Shown: positions 26,082 to 34,688 of the stretch, in pieces
Layout: every line of letters starts with the position of its first letter
Position numbering within the stretch: the stretch's first letter is position 1
Source: Novosphingobium sp.
GTDB taxonomy: Bacteria; Pseudomonadota; Alphaproteobacteria; Sphingomonadales; Sphingomonadaceae
DNA: 64,000 bases
Assembly: GCF_039595395.1 (NCBI RefSeq)
Contig: NZ_JBCNLP010000006.1
Coordinates: 1,059,001-1,123,000, forward strand
Direction: 5' to 3'
Position numbers and translations under genes: made by a program
The notes under the pieces: generated by a model
Database searches by the model: none
What the model saw: only the letters and a program-made list of their open reading frames with translations
What the model was told of the DNA's origin: nothing

Positions 26082-26427
26082 TCATCGCAACAGGGGAAAG
26101 GTTCGAAAATTTTATAATGATAATGAGCTTGCCATGTGTGCATGGCCTGATGGGAGTCGAAGCAATCCGACCGGATTCCATAGTCACAAGGCCTGGGCAG
26201 TTCATTCGCGTGATAGAGCGAGATCAGGCTGCGGTCGCGCGGGGACAGGCCGGGGCGCTGCCAGACATCATCGAACAGCGCTGTGTCACTGATGTTGGTG
26301 GGACGGTGTCAGCCATGATCGGTGGCTTCCTGTGAAACTGCGGTGGGGGGTGAACTGGCTTCTAGGCCTGCGCGCGGATCGGCATTAGACTGCGCAATGT
26401 GCAACAGGTTATGAGCTGGATTCAACA
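26082..26427. other. intergenic region with decarboxylase remnant
   Basis: This stretch contains the broken carboxymuconolactone decarboxylase described separately, plus the promoter of the LysR gene at 26428. Nothing else is evident. Confidence 0.4.
26170..26316 (-). pseudogene. carboxymuconolactone decarboxylase-family remnant
   Basis: Reading the minus strand from an ATG at 26316 gives MADTVPPTS, then a frame change, then LFDDVWQRPGLSPRDRSLI and SLYHANELP. The core is the hallmark of 4-carboxymuconolactone decarboxylase-like proteins (FGDVWxRPGLSPRDRSLxTVAALIAL). About seven residues (TVAALIA) are deleted and the protein ends soon after. The divergent LysR gene probably once regulated it. 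Boundaries are approximate. Confidence 0.6.
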
Positions 26428-27336
26428 ATGGCCCGCAGCAATCTCAACGACCTGCTCGCCTTCCGCGCCGTGGCGGTGGAGCGCAGCTTTACCCGCGCCG
26501 CCGCGCAGATGGGCGTCTCGGCCTCGGCGCTCAGCCATGCGATCCGCGGGCTGGAGGAGAGGCTGGGCATCCGCCTGCTCAACCGCACCACGCGCAAGGT
26601 GGTGCCGACCGAGGCGGGCGACCGCCTGCTGCTCAGCGTTGGGGCGCTCTTCGACGGCGTCGAGGCCGAACTCGCCAGCCTGAGCGCGCTGAGCGACCGT
26701 CCCTCGGGCACGATCCGCATCACCACCAGCGCTCATGCGGCGCGCAGCATTCTGGAACCGGCGCTGATCCCGCTGCTGGCGCAATATCCGGATCTGAAAG
26801 TCGAACTGAGCGCGGACGCCGGTTTCGTGGACATCGTCGCCGAAAGGTTCGACGCCGGGGTGCGCCTTGGCGAGACTGTGGCGCAGGACATGATTGCCGT
26901 GCGCATCGGGCCAGACATGCGGATGGCGGCGGCCGCCTCGCCCGACTATCTGGCCCGGCATGCCGCGCCGCTGGTACCGCATGATCTGGCGCGCCACAAT
27001 TGCATCAACCTGCGCTTTCCCACCTATGGCGGGCTCTATGCCTGGGAGTTCGAGAAGGATGGGCGCGCGCTCAATGCGCGGGTCGACGGGCAGATGATCG
27101 TCAATGACACCACGCTGGCCCTTCAGGCCGCGATGGACGGGCTGGGCATCGCCTACATCACCGAGGATCAGGTGCTGCCGCTGATCGCGCAGGGCCGTCT
27201 TGTCCGCGTGCTGGAGGACTGGTGCCCGCCCTTCCCCGGCTATCACCTCTATTACCCGAGCCGTCGGCAGCATTCCTCGGGCTTTGCGGTGCTGATCGAG
27301 GCTTTGCGTTATCGCGAGACCAGCGCCCCAGGGTGA
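26428..27336 (+). CDS. LysR-family transcriptional regulator
   Basis: The 302-residue protein has the standard LysR layout. An N-terminal winged helix-turn-helix (about 1-60; DLLAFRAVAVERSFTRAAAQMGVSASALSHAIRGLE) is followed by an effector-binding domain (about 90-300) with DIVAERFDAGVRLGETVAQDM. That last segment is typical of the subgroup that regulates oxidoreductases or CMD-type enzymes. It diverges from a decayed carboxymuconolactone decarboxylase, so its original target seems lost and it may now control other genes. The ligand is unknown. The 3' end overlaps the converging MFS gene by 28 bp. Confidence 0.92.
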   Translation: MARSNLNDLLAFRAVAVERSFTRAAAQMGVSASALSHAIRGLEERLGIRLLNRTTRKVVPTEAGDRLLLSVGALFDGVEAELASLSALSDRPSGTIRITTSAHAARSILEPALIPLLAQYPDLKVELSADAGFVDIVAERFDAGVRLGETVAQDMIAVRIGPDMRMAAAASPDYLARHAAPLVPHDLARHNCINLRFPTYGGLYAWEFEKDGRALNARVDGQMIVNDTTLALQAAMDGLGIAYITEDQVLPLIAQGRLVRVLEDWCPPFPGYHLYYPSRRQHSSGFAVLIEALRYRETSAPG

Positions 27337-28654
27337 GACGCCGCGCGCATCCTGCTGCCGACGCCTCCAGCCAGAAGCAACACGCCGACAAGGCCCGCCA
27401 GCGCGGATGGCAGGCTGTAGACCAGCCTCAGTGCCAGAACGGCATGGCCGGAGGGCGCAAGGCCCGGCGTAAAACCGGCTCGTTCCAAAGCCCACAGCGC
27501 CATGCCGATCCCGATCCCCATGGCCAGCTTGATCGTCACATTGAACAGCGCGTAATAACTGCCCGAGCGGCGCAGCCCTTGCTCCGCCTCCTGCCCGCAG
27601 ACATCGGCGACCATCGCGCGCAGCAGCATGTAGTCCGCGCCCCAGCTCATATTGCGCAGCACCAGAAACAGCACGAGCGGCGCCATCTGCCCGCCCGGCA
27701 AAACCAGCGCCAGCGGTGCCATCAGCGCCTGCCAGCCATAGACCAGAAGCAGCGTGCGCCTTTTACCGATGCGACGGCTCATCGCCGCCCACAAAGGCAA
27801 AGTGACGATCACCACCAGCCCCTGCACCAACACCAGCGTGCTGCCCCACCCCTTGAGACCGAGCCCCTGCTCGACAAAGAACACGAACGTGCCCGCGCTG
27901 GAAGCATCCGCCAGCCCGACCAGCGCATAGAGGCCGAGGATCTGCACCAGTGCCCGGTCACGCAGAATGGTGCCAAGCAGGCGCAGCGGGTTGACCGCGC
28001 GCCGCGCCATCACCCGGTCGACCGGCGGCTCGGGGATCTGGCGCAACACCAACAGGACCGACACGGGCGCCAACACCATCAGCAGCACGCCCATCGCCGC
28101 CATCTGCCCGGCGCGACCCGCGCCCCACAGGCGCTCCATCAGGCTGGGCAGGACGATGATCAGCGGCATACCCGCCGCCGCGATCCACACTTTGGCGCCC
28201 ATGATCCGCGTGCGCTGATGCGCGTCCGCCGCGATTTCCAGCCCCCAACCGCCATGCGGGGTCAGCATCAGCGTATAGCCGAGATGCATCACCAGACACC
28301 ATGCGGTGAGCGCGGGCATGCCGATCCCGCTCCGCGCGAAAAAGACCTGCCAGGTGCCCATCACCACCAGCGGCACGCCCACCGCCATCCAGGGGCGGCG
28401 CAGGCCAAAACGGGTGGGGAAGCGGTCGCTGGCCCAACCGATGAAAGGGTCCAGAACCATATCGAAGAGGCGTATGCCCATCAGCAGGGCGCCCACCATC
28501 GCCAGAGGCAGGCCCAGCACCTGCGCGAAAAACCCCGGCAGATAGATCCGCCAGGGCAGTTCGATGGCCTGAAAGGTCAGGACCGGCAGGGAAAGACGCC
28601 AAGCTGAAACAGGGTCAGTCGCGTTTCACGAGGCTTGCGCAGATCCATGTCCAT
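27309..28654 (-). pseudogene. MFS transporter (GPH sugar:cation symporter-like), frameshifted near its N-terminus
   Basis: The long frame encodes about 12 membrane segments with the MelB/GPH pattern (GIRLFDMVLDPFIGWASDR, then FGLRRPWMAVGVP). Its true N-terminus lies in another frame. From the ATG at 28654 the sequence reads MDMDLRKPRETRLTLFQLGVF and hits a TGA. The other frame continues SLPVLTFQAIELPWRIYLPG exactly where the first breaks off. Adding one base to the AAA run at 28593-28595 (plus strand) restores a 448-residue protein of normal length. Translation from the internal ATG at 28520 would lack the first membrane helix. The substrate is unknown. A homopolymer sequencing error is possible. 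Confidence 0.75.
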
Positions 28655-28733
28655 CGCCGTTCAATCCACCCCGATCCGACCCTTGTCAGCTTGAGCCCCC
28701 GCCTATTGGCCTCTTTCATGACAGTTTGGGGGA

Positions 28734-28759
28734 AACCCCGCGCCAATCGACGCGGGGTT
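28734..28759 (-). terminator. intrinsic terminator after the tyrosine phosphatase gene
   Basis: AACCCCGCG and CGCGGGGTT form a perfect 9-bp stem with an 8-nt loop, followed on the minus strand by TTTCCCCC. It lies 8 bp beyond the phosphatase stop and separates that operon from the MFS gene. Confidence 0.65.
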
Positions 28760-28767
28760 CGCGCATT

Positions 28768-29643
28768 TCACTGCGTGTAGAGGCTGCGCAGGCGGATCAG
28801 ATCGGCATGCGACAGACCCAGCTCATCCTTGAGATAGCCGTCCGCGCCGCCGGGATGCTGGTCCACCACCTTGAACACCGCCTCGATATAGCTGCGGTCG
28901 GCGGCCATCATCGGCTTCAAGACCTCGGGCGGCAGCTTCGCCCAGGGAGCGCTGGCGGTGGCCTTGCTGTCCTTGCTCATCAGCTTGGCGGCGTCGAGAT
29001 AGCGGTTGGTGAGCAGATAATCCTCGATCACCGTCTCGCGCGGCACGCCCAGCGCGGTGAGGATCAGCGCGGCGGCGATGCCGGTGCGATCCTTGCCCGC
29101 GGTGCAGTTGAAGGCCAGCGGCACGCGATGCGCCAGAAGCTCGCCGAACATGCGGCGGAACTGGCCGTTGAACTGGGTCAGCAGCCGGGGATAGCTGGAC
29201 GCCAGCGCGGCGCGCGACTGCTCGGCGGTCCAGTGGGCCATGTCGCCGGTGGGCATCGCCATGGCCATGTCCATATGGTAATCGTCGCTCAGCACCTTGG
29301 GCGCATGGGCGGCGGGCCAGTTGGCGGGTTCCGCGCCGCGCTCGTTCACGTCGCGGAAATCGCAGACGGTGCGGATGCCCAGCTTTTCCAGATAGGCGTA
29401 ATCGGCAGGCGTCAGCCCATGCATCGAGCCCGAGCGGAACAGCACGCCCCATTTGACGATATGCCCATCCTGCGTGCGATAGCCGCCCAGATCGCGGAAA
29501 TTGCGCCCGCCCTGCAGCGGCAGCAGGCGCTGATGCGCGGTGCTTTCCGCCTTGGGGGCCTGAGCCGGAGCATGCGGCACCAAAGCAGGCGAAACGGCAA
29601 AAGTCAGTGCGCCCAGCAGCGCCAGAACATTACGAGTGGTCAT
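28768..29643 (-). CDS. secreted tyrosine phosphatase (Y_phosphatase3 family)
   Basis: The 291-residue protein has a signal peptide (about 1-27) and the tyrosine/serine phosphatase fold. GGRNFRDLGGYRT is near residue 45, followed by FRSGSMHGLTPADYAYL and the active-site loop FNCTAGKDRTG (Cys about 180, Arg about 186). The family includes protein and phosphoinositide phosphatases, and periplasmic members may simply release phosphate. It starts 14 bp after the stop of a TonB-dependent receptor and is followed by a terminator, so the two form one operon. The pairing suggests that it processes the receptor's substrate or a related phosphate ester. Confidence 0.88.
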   Translation of the reverse strand: MTTRNVLALLGALTFAVSPALVPHAPAQAPKAESTAHQRLLPLQGGRNFRDLGGYRTQDGHIVKWGVLFRSGSMHGLTPADYAYLEKLGIRTVCDFRDVNERGAEPANWPAAHAPKVLSDDYHMDMAMAMPTGDMAHWTAEQSRAALASSYPRLLTQFNGQFRRMFGELLAHRVPLAFNCTAGKDRTGIAAALILTALGVPRETVIEDYLLTNRYLDAAKLMSKDSKATASAPWAKLPPEVLKPMMAADRSYIEAVFKVVDQHPGGADGYLKDELGLSHADLIRLRSLYTQ

Positions 29644-29657
29644 GAAATCTCTCCCGA

Positions 29658-32009
29658 TCAGAATTTGACGTTGGCTTCCAGCCCATAGGTGCGGGCTTCG
29701 TTGAACATGCCGTAGGTGCCCAGATACTGGCTGAAGGCCTTGTAGAAGATATGCTGCTCATTCAGCAGGTTGCGTGCCCAGGCCGAGACGGTCAGTTTGC
29801 TCGCGCCCATGTCGATGTCAGCCAGCGCGAGGCGGCCGTTGACGATGAAGCTGGGGTCGCCCTTGGGCTGGATGTTGGGCGTGGGATCGTTGGCGCTGAC
29901 ATAGAAGCCATTGTCGTAATTGGCATCGAGGTGCAGGCGCAACTTGGCGCCACGCAGCGGCATTTCGTAATCCAGCGAGCCGCTGGCCGACTGGGTCGGC
30001 GTGTAGACCGGATAGATCTTGACCGGCGTGTTGCTGATCACGGCCACGCCGCCCGACACCACCGGATAGGGGTTGGCGGTGTTGGGGATGGTGACGTGAT
30101 TGTAGGCATAGCTGGCATTCAGCGTCAGACCCGCGACCGGATTCAGCGTCAGCTCCGCCTCGATGCCCTTCAGATGCCCGGTGCCCGGCGCATTGGTGGT
30201 TTCCAGCGTGGTGCGGTTGCTGTTCTGCAGATTGCCATTGGCATCATACTGCAGATAGCTGGCCGAGAAATCGACCTGCACATTCTTGTAGGTGCCCACA
30301 TAGCCCGCCAGATTGAAACGCGCCCGGTGGTTCCAGAACTCGGTCTTGGCGCCCACCTCGAACATGGAGACGGTTTCGGGCGCGAAGGGCTGATAGGTCA
30401 GCGAGCGCGAATTGGCGCCACCCGACTTGTAGCCGGTGCTCCACTTGCCATAGAGATGCACATCGCGCGAGGCATCCACCGCCAGATTGATCATCGGATC
30501 GACCCGCGACCACGAAGCGTTCAGATTGAGCGGCGCGACCACACCCGTCACGCTGACCGGCGTGGCGCCGTTGATGGTGAAGAGCTGGCCGACCTTCTTG
30601 TCGTTGCTGTAACGCAGGCCGCCGGTGACATGCAGGATGTCGCCCGCCAGATCCGGCGTGTAGGTGGCCTGAGCATAGGCGCCGTAGCTGTCGGTCTTCA
30701 CATGGCTGGCGCGGTCGATGGTGACGGTGTTGTAGTCGATCGACAGCACAGTGGCGGCGGTGCCGGTGGCGTTCCACTGCATGGTGTTGGGCGCCTGCGC
30801 ATTGTCCTGCACGCGCTCCTCGTAGAACAGGGCGCCGGCGGCGAATTTCAGGCGGGGCGTCTCGCCGATGATCTGGAGTTCCTGGCTCAACTGGTTCTGG
30901 CGGAACTGGGCGAGGCTGGCGCGACTGAAGGTGCCGTTCGGCGCATAGACCGAAAGGTTTTCCGAGCCATTGTCATACTGCGACTGGGTCAGCTCGCGAT
31001 AGGCGCTGATCGACTTGAAGGTCAGATGCGGCGCCGCCTCCCAGTCCAGAGTCAGGCGGTGGCCATGGGTGCGACCCACACTGGGAAGCTGAGGCACGCC
31101 CACCGTGGCCACCGAGGCGCGGGTGGGCTGCAAGGGCTGGGCCGGGGCGCGGGCCAGCGAGCCTGCCGTGATCGCCTGCACATAGGCCGAAGTGGCCGCG
31201 TCATAGGAAATATCGAAGGCATAGTCGGCGGTGAAATTGGGCGCCGCCTTCCACAAGGCCTCGGCATGCAGGCCGCGCTTGTCATAGGCGTTGAAGTCCG
31301 ATGCCCCGACCAGCGGGTTCTTCACCAGACCATCGCGATGGCTGACGATGCCGTCGAACTTCACGCTGATGTCGTGGAATTCGGGCAGATCGAGATGGGT
31401 TTCGGCCTTGTAGCTGCCGTAATTGCCGAGCCCGAAGGTGGTGCTCATCTTGAACTTGCCGCTGGGCTTTTTGGTGGTGATGTTCACCGCGCCGCCTTCG
31501 GTGTTGCGGCCGAACAGCGTGCCTTGGGGACCTTTCAGCACCTCGATGCTGTCGACATCGAACATGGCGGTGCCAAGGCCTTGAGCGCGGCCCATATAGA
31601 CGCCGTCGATGTAGATGCCGACGCCCTGATCGCGGGCGGGCTGATTGCTGTCGGACAGCACGCCGATGCCGCGCACATTCAGGATCAGCGCCGAGGGACG
31701 CGCGAAGAAAGGCGCCACGCGCAGCGAGGGGATCGCACCATCGCCCAGATCGAGCAGCGAGGTGACATGGCGGTTGGCCAGATCGTCGCTCTTCATCACC
31801 GAGATCGAGATCGGGGTCTTCTGCAGGCTTTCAGGACGCTTTTCGGCGGTGACGACGATGTCGGTCAGGCCCTGATCGGCGGCGTCGGCCGCGACGGCAG
31901 CGGTCGCCGCGGGATCGGCCTCATGCGCGGCGGCAGGCAGCGCCCACAGCGCAAGGCCCAGAGCGGAGGATGACAGCAACAGGCGACAGGCGCGGCGATG
32001 ATCGAGCAT
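29658..32009 (-). CDS. TonB-dependent receptor
   Basis: The 783-residue outer-membrane receptor has a signal peptide (ending about residue 27, LPAAAHE), a TonB box region (LTDIVVTAEKRPESLQ), a plug with KGPQGTLFGRNTEGGAVNI, and a barrel ending in phenylalanine (EANVKF). There is no STN domain. The plug sequence is of the IroN/CirA-like type common in sphingomonads, where such receptors import plant-derived or aromatic compounds. A GGGG ribosome binding site supports the ATG at 32009 over one at 32021. Downstream is a secreted phosphatase in the same operon; upstream is a divergent double-TetR regulator. The substrate is unknown. Confidence 0.9.
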   Translation of the reverse strand: MLDHRRACRLLLSSSALGLALWALPAAAHEADPAATAAVAADAADQGLTDIVVTAEKRPESLQKTPISISVMKSDDLANRHVTSLLDLGDGAIPSLRVAPFFARPSALILNVRGIGVLSDSNQPARDQGVGIYIDGVYMGRAQGLGTAMFDVDSIEVLKGPQGTLFGRNTEGGAVNITTKKPSGKFKMSTTFGLGNYGSYKAETHLDLPEFHDISVKFDGIVSHRDGLVKNPLVGASDFNAYDKRGLHAEALWKAAPNFTADYAFDISYDAATSAYVQAITAGSLARAPAQPLQPTRASVATVGVPQLPSVGRTHGHRLTLDWEAAPHLTFKSISAYRELTQSQYDNGSENLSVYAPNGTFSRASLAQFRQNQLSQELQIIGETPRLKFAAGALFYEERVQDNAQAPNTMQWNATGTAATVLSIDYNTVTIDRASHVKTDSYGAYAQATYTPDLAGDILHVTGGLRYSNDKKVGQLFTINGATPVSVTGVVAPLNLNASWSRVDPMINLAVDASRDVHLYGKWSTGYKSGGANSRSLTYQPFAPETVSMFEVGAKTEFWNHRARFNLAGYVGTYKNVQVDFSASYLQYDANGNLQNSNRTTLETTNAPGTGHLKGIEAELTLNPVAGLTLNASYAYNHVTIPNTANPYPVVSGGVAVISNTPVKIYPVYTPTQSASGSLDYEMPLRGAKLRLHLDANYDNGFYVSANDPTPNIQPKGDPSFIVNGRLALADIDMGASKLTVSAWARNLLNEQHIFYKAFSQYLGTYGMFNEARTYGLEANVKF

Positions 32010-32069
32010 ATGTATCCCCATGAAAATCGGTATCGCGGTGATGTTCCCTCCGCGATTCGCAGCCCCAAA

Positions 32070-32125
32070 TGGAACGTTTGTATTTCAGTCCCATGACGCA
32101 TCGCGATTTTTTGGAACGTTTGTAT
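32070..32125. promoter_or_regulatory. two direct TGGAACGTTTGTAT repeats in the divergent promoter
   Basis: The 14-bp sequence TGGAACGTTTGTAT occurs at 32070-32083 and again, identical, at 32112-32125. The copies are 42 bp apart, four helical turns, between the receptor gene and the double-TetR gene. They are good candidates for the operators of that regulator. Confidence 0.55.
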
Positions 32126-32205
32126 CCGGCGCAGCAAATGGCTATGACGGCTCCATCCGGGGCTGGAACGCCCCGATCACACGAATGCGGATCATACGGC
32201 AGGGC

Positions 32206-33486
32206 ATGCGCGGCATGGGGACCAGAATTTCGGAAAATATAGCGGATATCCGCACTTCTCTCCCGCTGGAGCAGCGGCTGGTGGAAGCCTTATGGCAGCT
32301 CTGGGAAACCGAGGGCCATGCCGCCATTTCGGCGCGGTCACTGGCCCAGCATGCCGGCTTGCCGATGTCGACCCTGTACAATCGCTTCCCCTCGATGGAA
32401 CAGGTGTTCCTGACGGCGCAGGAAGAGGCGCTGACACAGACCCGGCAATGGTGCGCGCAGCAATTGGAACACTTGTCGCAACCCGGCCACCCCCTTCCGG
32501 TGGGCGGGCTGGGCACGATCATGGCCGCGCTGATCGATGAATGGGCGCAGCATCAGCGCCGCCTCGCCTTCGCCTGGCGCGAAGGCTTCCTGCTGGCCAG
32601 CCGCGATCCCGGCCAACCGCATCCGGGCCGGGAATGGCATGGGTTGTGGCGCGACTTCTGGCATGCGGTCTGCGCGCTATGCGGCATGGAAGATTATGGC
32701 GAATGGACCAGCTTCATCTTCGAGGCTGAGGCCGCGCTGCATATGCTGCGCTGGCGCCGCACGCTGGATCGCGCCTGTCTGGAGGAACTGTGCCACAGTT
32801 GGGAGCAATGGCTGCAGGGCCGGCTGGTGCCCCCCTGCCCATGGCGCTCGATCGCGCGCGAGCAGGCGCTGGCCTCCCTGCCCGATCTGCCCCGCCATGA
32901 CGAGACAACCCGCCGCATCGCCGAGGCCGCCGCCGATGTGGTGGAGCATCAGGGCATTGCACGACTGACGCATCGCTCGGTGGCGGCAGCGGCGGGCGTG
33001 ACGCTGGGCATGGTCTCCAGCCGGTTCCGCACCAGCGTCGATCTGGTGAAGGCCGCTTTCGAGGCGATCTACCAACGCGCCGCCAGCCCCTATCACAAGG
33101 AGCCGGACACCGCCGCTCCCGGCACGGAAGAGAGCCTCGAACAGCTTATTCCCAAGCTGACGGGCGAACACATCAGCGTCTCCAACCGACTGGCCTTCGA
33201 GGAACTGGCGCTGGCCGTGGCGCGCGATCCGAACTTCCAGCCCTTTGCCCCCCAGTTGCGTTATCTGCGCGGGCGCACCAGCCGCCAGGTTCTGGATCTG
33301 CTGATGGGATCGACCGCCGCCATCTCGCCCGACGATGCCGCGCTTTTCTCCGACTTTCTCTCCGGCATGCAGCGCGCGGGGATCACGCTTCCTCCGGCGG
33401 AAAGAGCCCGATCGGGCCGCGCGCATATAGAGCGCCTCCATCGCCTTTTGTCAGGGCAGGAAGCAGGCACTCACAACGGCGGATGA
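32206..33486 (+). CDS. transcriptional regulator with two TetR-type units
   Basis: From the ATG at 32206 the protein is about 426 residues, twice the usual TetR length. A first TetR helix-turn-helix (SARSLAQHAGLPMSTLYNRFPSMEQVF, about residues 37-63) is followed by its helical ligand domain. A second (VVEHQGIARLTHRSVAAAAGVTLGMVSSRF, about residues 245-275) has its own C-terminal domain. This is a tandem fusion that could bind a double operator as a monomer, in keeping with two identical 14-bp repeats in the upstream region. It diverges from the TonB receptor operon and probably represses it. ATGs at 32185 and 32215 are alternative starts; a longer frame from 32020 covers the promoter and is unlikely. 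Confidence 0.85.
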   Translation: MRGMGTRISENIADIRTSLPLEQRLVEALWQLWETEGHAAISARSLAQHAGLPMSTLYNRFPSMEQVFLTAQEEALTQTRQWCAQQLEHLSQPGHPLPVGGLGTIMAALIDEWAQHQRRLAFAWREGFLLASRDPGQPHPGREWHGLWRDFWHAVCALCGMEDYGEWTSFIFEAEAALHMLRWRRTLDRACLEELCHSWEQWLQGRLVPPCPWRSIAREQALASLPDLPRHDETTRRIAEAAADVVEHQGIARLTHRSVAAAAGVTLGMVSSRFRTSVDLVKAAFEAIYQRAASPYHKEPDTAAPGTEESLEQLIPKLTGEHISVSNRLAFEELALAVARDPNFQPFAPQLRYLRGRTSRQVLDLLMGSTAAISPDDAALFSDFLSGMQRAGITLPPAERARSGRAHIERLHRLLSGQEAGTHNGG

Positions 33487-34433
33487 GGTGCCCCCGGTGA
33501 CGCAAAGCCTTCAACCGCCAGCGTTTCCGGGAAAGGCCACCCCCATTCGCGATGCAGTTCCTCATAAACGCCCATCAGCGCCCGAAGTGTGGGCGACTGG
33601 TCATGCTTGCGAAAGCGGATCAGCAAAGGCACGCGCAGATCCTCGACCAGCGGGGCAAAGCCGATGCCGGGCCGCGTCGCCAGCGTGACCGCATCGGGCA
33701 CGATGCAGATCCCCGCCCCCGACGCCGCCATCACCAACGCCGTTTGCAGCTCTCGCAATTCGATCACCGAAGCGGGCGCCGCACCGGCCTCGCGGAAGGC
33801 CTTCAGCACATGATCGGGATAGCCGGGCCGGGGGCGCTTGGGAAACAGCAGCAAAGGGCGCGAGGCCAGCTCCTTCAAGGCCACCTTCCGCCCTGATTCC
33901 AGCAGCGGATCGCCTTCGGGCAGCGCCGCCCACAATGGCTCCTCGCGCATCACCTCATGGCGGATCAGCGGATCGTCGATGGCGATGCGGTCGAAGCCCA
34001 GATCGATGCGCCCCTCGACCAGCGCCCTGACCTGCTCCGCGCTGTCGAGTTCGGCCAGACGCAATTCGATCTCGGGAAACCGCGCGCGGAAACGCGCCAC
34101 GATCTGGGGAAAGCGCGCATAGAGCGTGGAGGGCACCATGGCGATGGTGAAACGGGTCCGGGGGCGCTCGGTGGCCTGCCGCACCACGGCCTGCAGGCGC
34201 TCCATCGCCTCGGTGACAAGGCTGGCCTGCTCATAGAGCAAATGGCCGACGGCGGTCATGCGCAAGGGCCTTTGCTCACGCTCGAACAGCAGAGCGCCGA
34301 TCTCGGCCTCCAGTTCCTGAATGCGCCGGCTGAGTGGGGGCTGGGCCATGTTCAGCCGGGCTGCGGCCCGTGTGAAGCTGCGCTCATCGGCCACGGCGCG
34401 AAAATAGCGGAGTTGGCGGATGTCGATGTTCAT
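33471..34433 (-). CDS. LysR-family transcriptional regulator (CatR/BenM-like)
   Basis: The 320-residue protein has the LysR helix-turn-helix (about 3-60; LRYFRAVADERSFTRAAARLNMAQPPLSRRIQELE) and an effector domain (about 90-295). The N-terminal sequence matches the subgroup that includes CatR/BenM and regulators responding to aromatic acids. It diverges from an FUSC-type exporter, recalling AaeR next to the AaeAB aromatic-acid efflux genes, so control of that exporter is the likely role. A 21-bp symmetric box lies in the intergenic region. The 3' end overlaps the converging double-TetR gene by 16 bp. Confidence 0.92.
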   Translation of the reverse strand: MNIDIRQLRYFRAVADERSFTRAAARLNMAQPPLSRRIQELEAEIGALLFEREQRPLRMTAVGHLLYEQASLVTEAMERLQAVVRQATERPRTRFTIAMVPSTLYARFPQIVARFRARFPEIELRLAELDSAEQVRALVEGRIDLGFDRIAIDDPLIRHEVMREEPLWAALPEGDPLLESGRKVALKELASRPLLLFPKRPRPGYPDHVLKAFREAGAAPASVIELRELQTALVMAASGAGICIVPDAVTLATRPGIGFAPLVEDLRVPLLIRFRKHDQSPTLRALMGVYEELHREWGWPFPETLAVEGFASPGAPHPPL

Positions 34434-34510
34434 GCTGCCTCGATATGATCTCTCAAGCTTGCCACGGCGATTGACGCCATGCGGCCAGATTTCACGCCAC
34501 AGGCATGAAC

Positions 34511-34531
34511 ATTATAGCATCTTGGTATAAT
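34511..34531. promoter_or_regulatory. candidate LysR box (ATTATA-N9-TATAAT)
   Basis: ATTATA and TATAAT form a perfect inverted repeat spaced by 9 nt, matching the T-N11-A rule for LysR sites. It lies between the LysR and FUSC genes. The right arm could also serve as a -10 element, so regulator and polymerase may compete there. Confidence 0.5.
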
Positions 34532-34688
34532 TTCAAAGGAAGACGATATTGGCCAGAAGCGGGCGGACGCCGCAAGGGACGGCATCGGCACGCTCAGGAT
34601 CCCCCGCATGCACAACGCGAAAATTCTCTCGCTCTCCCTCGTCTTTAGCGGTTTGCTGCTCCGCGCTCGCGCCGCCCACTGATCTCCC

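Noticed and set aside
29751..31973. Open frame of 740 codons opposite the TonB receptor
   Set aside because: Antisense shadow caused by high GC at third positions.
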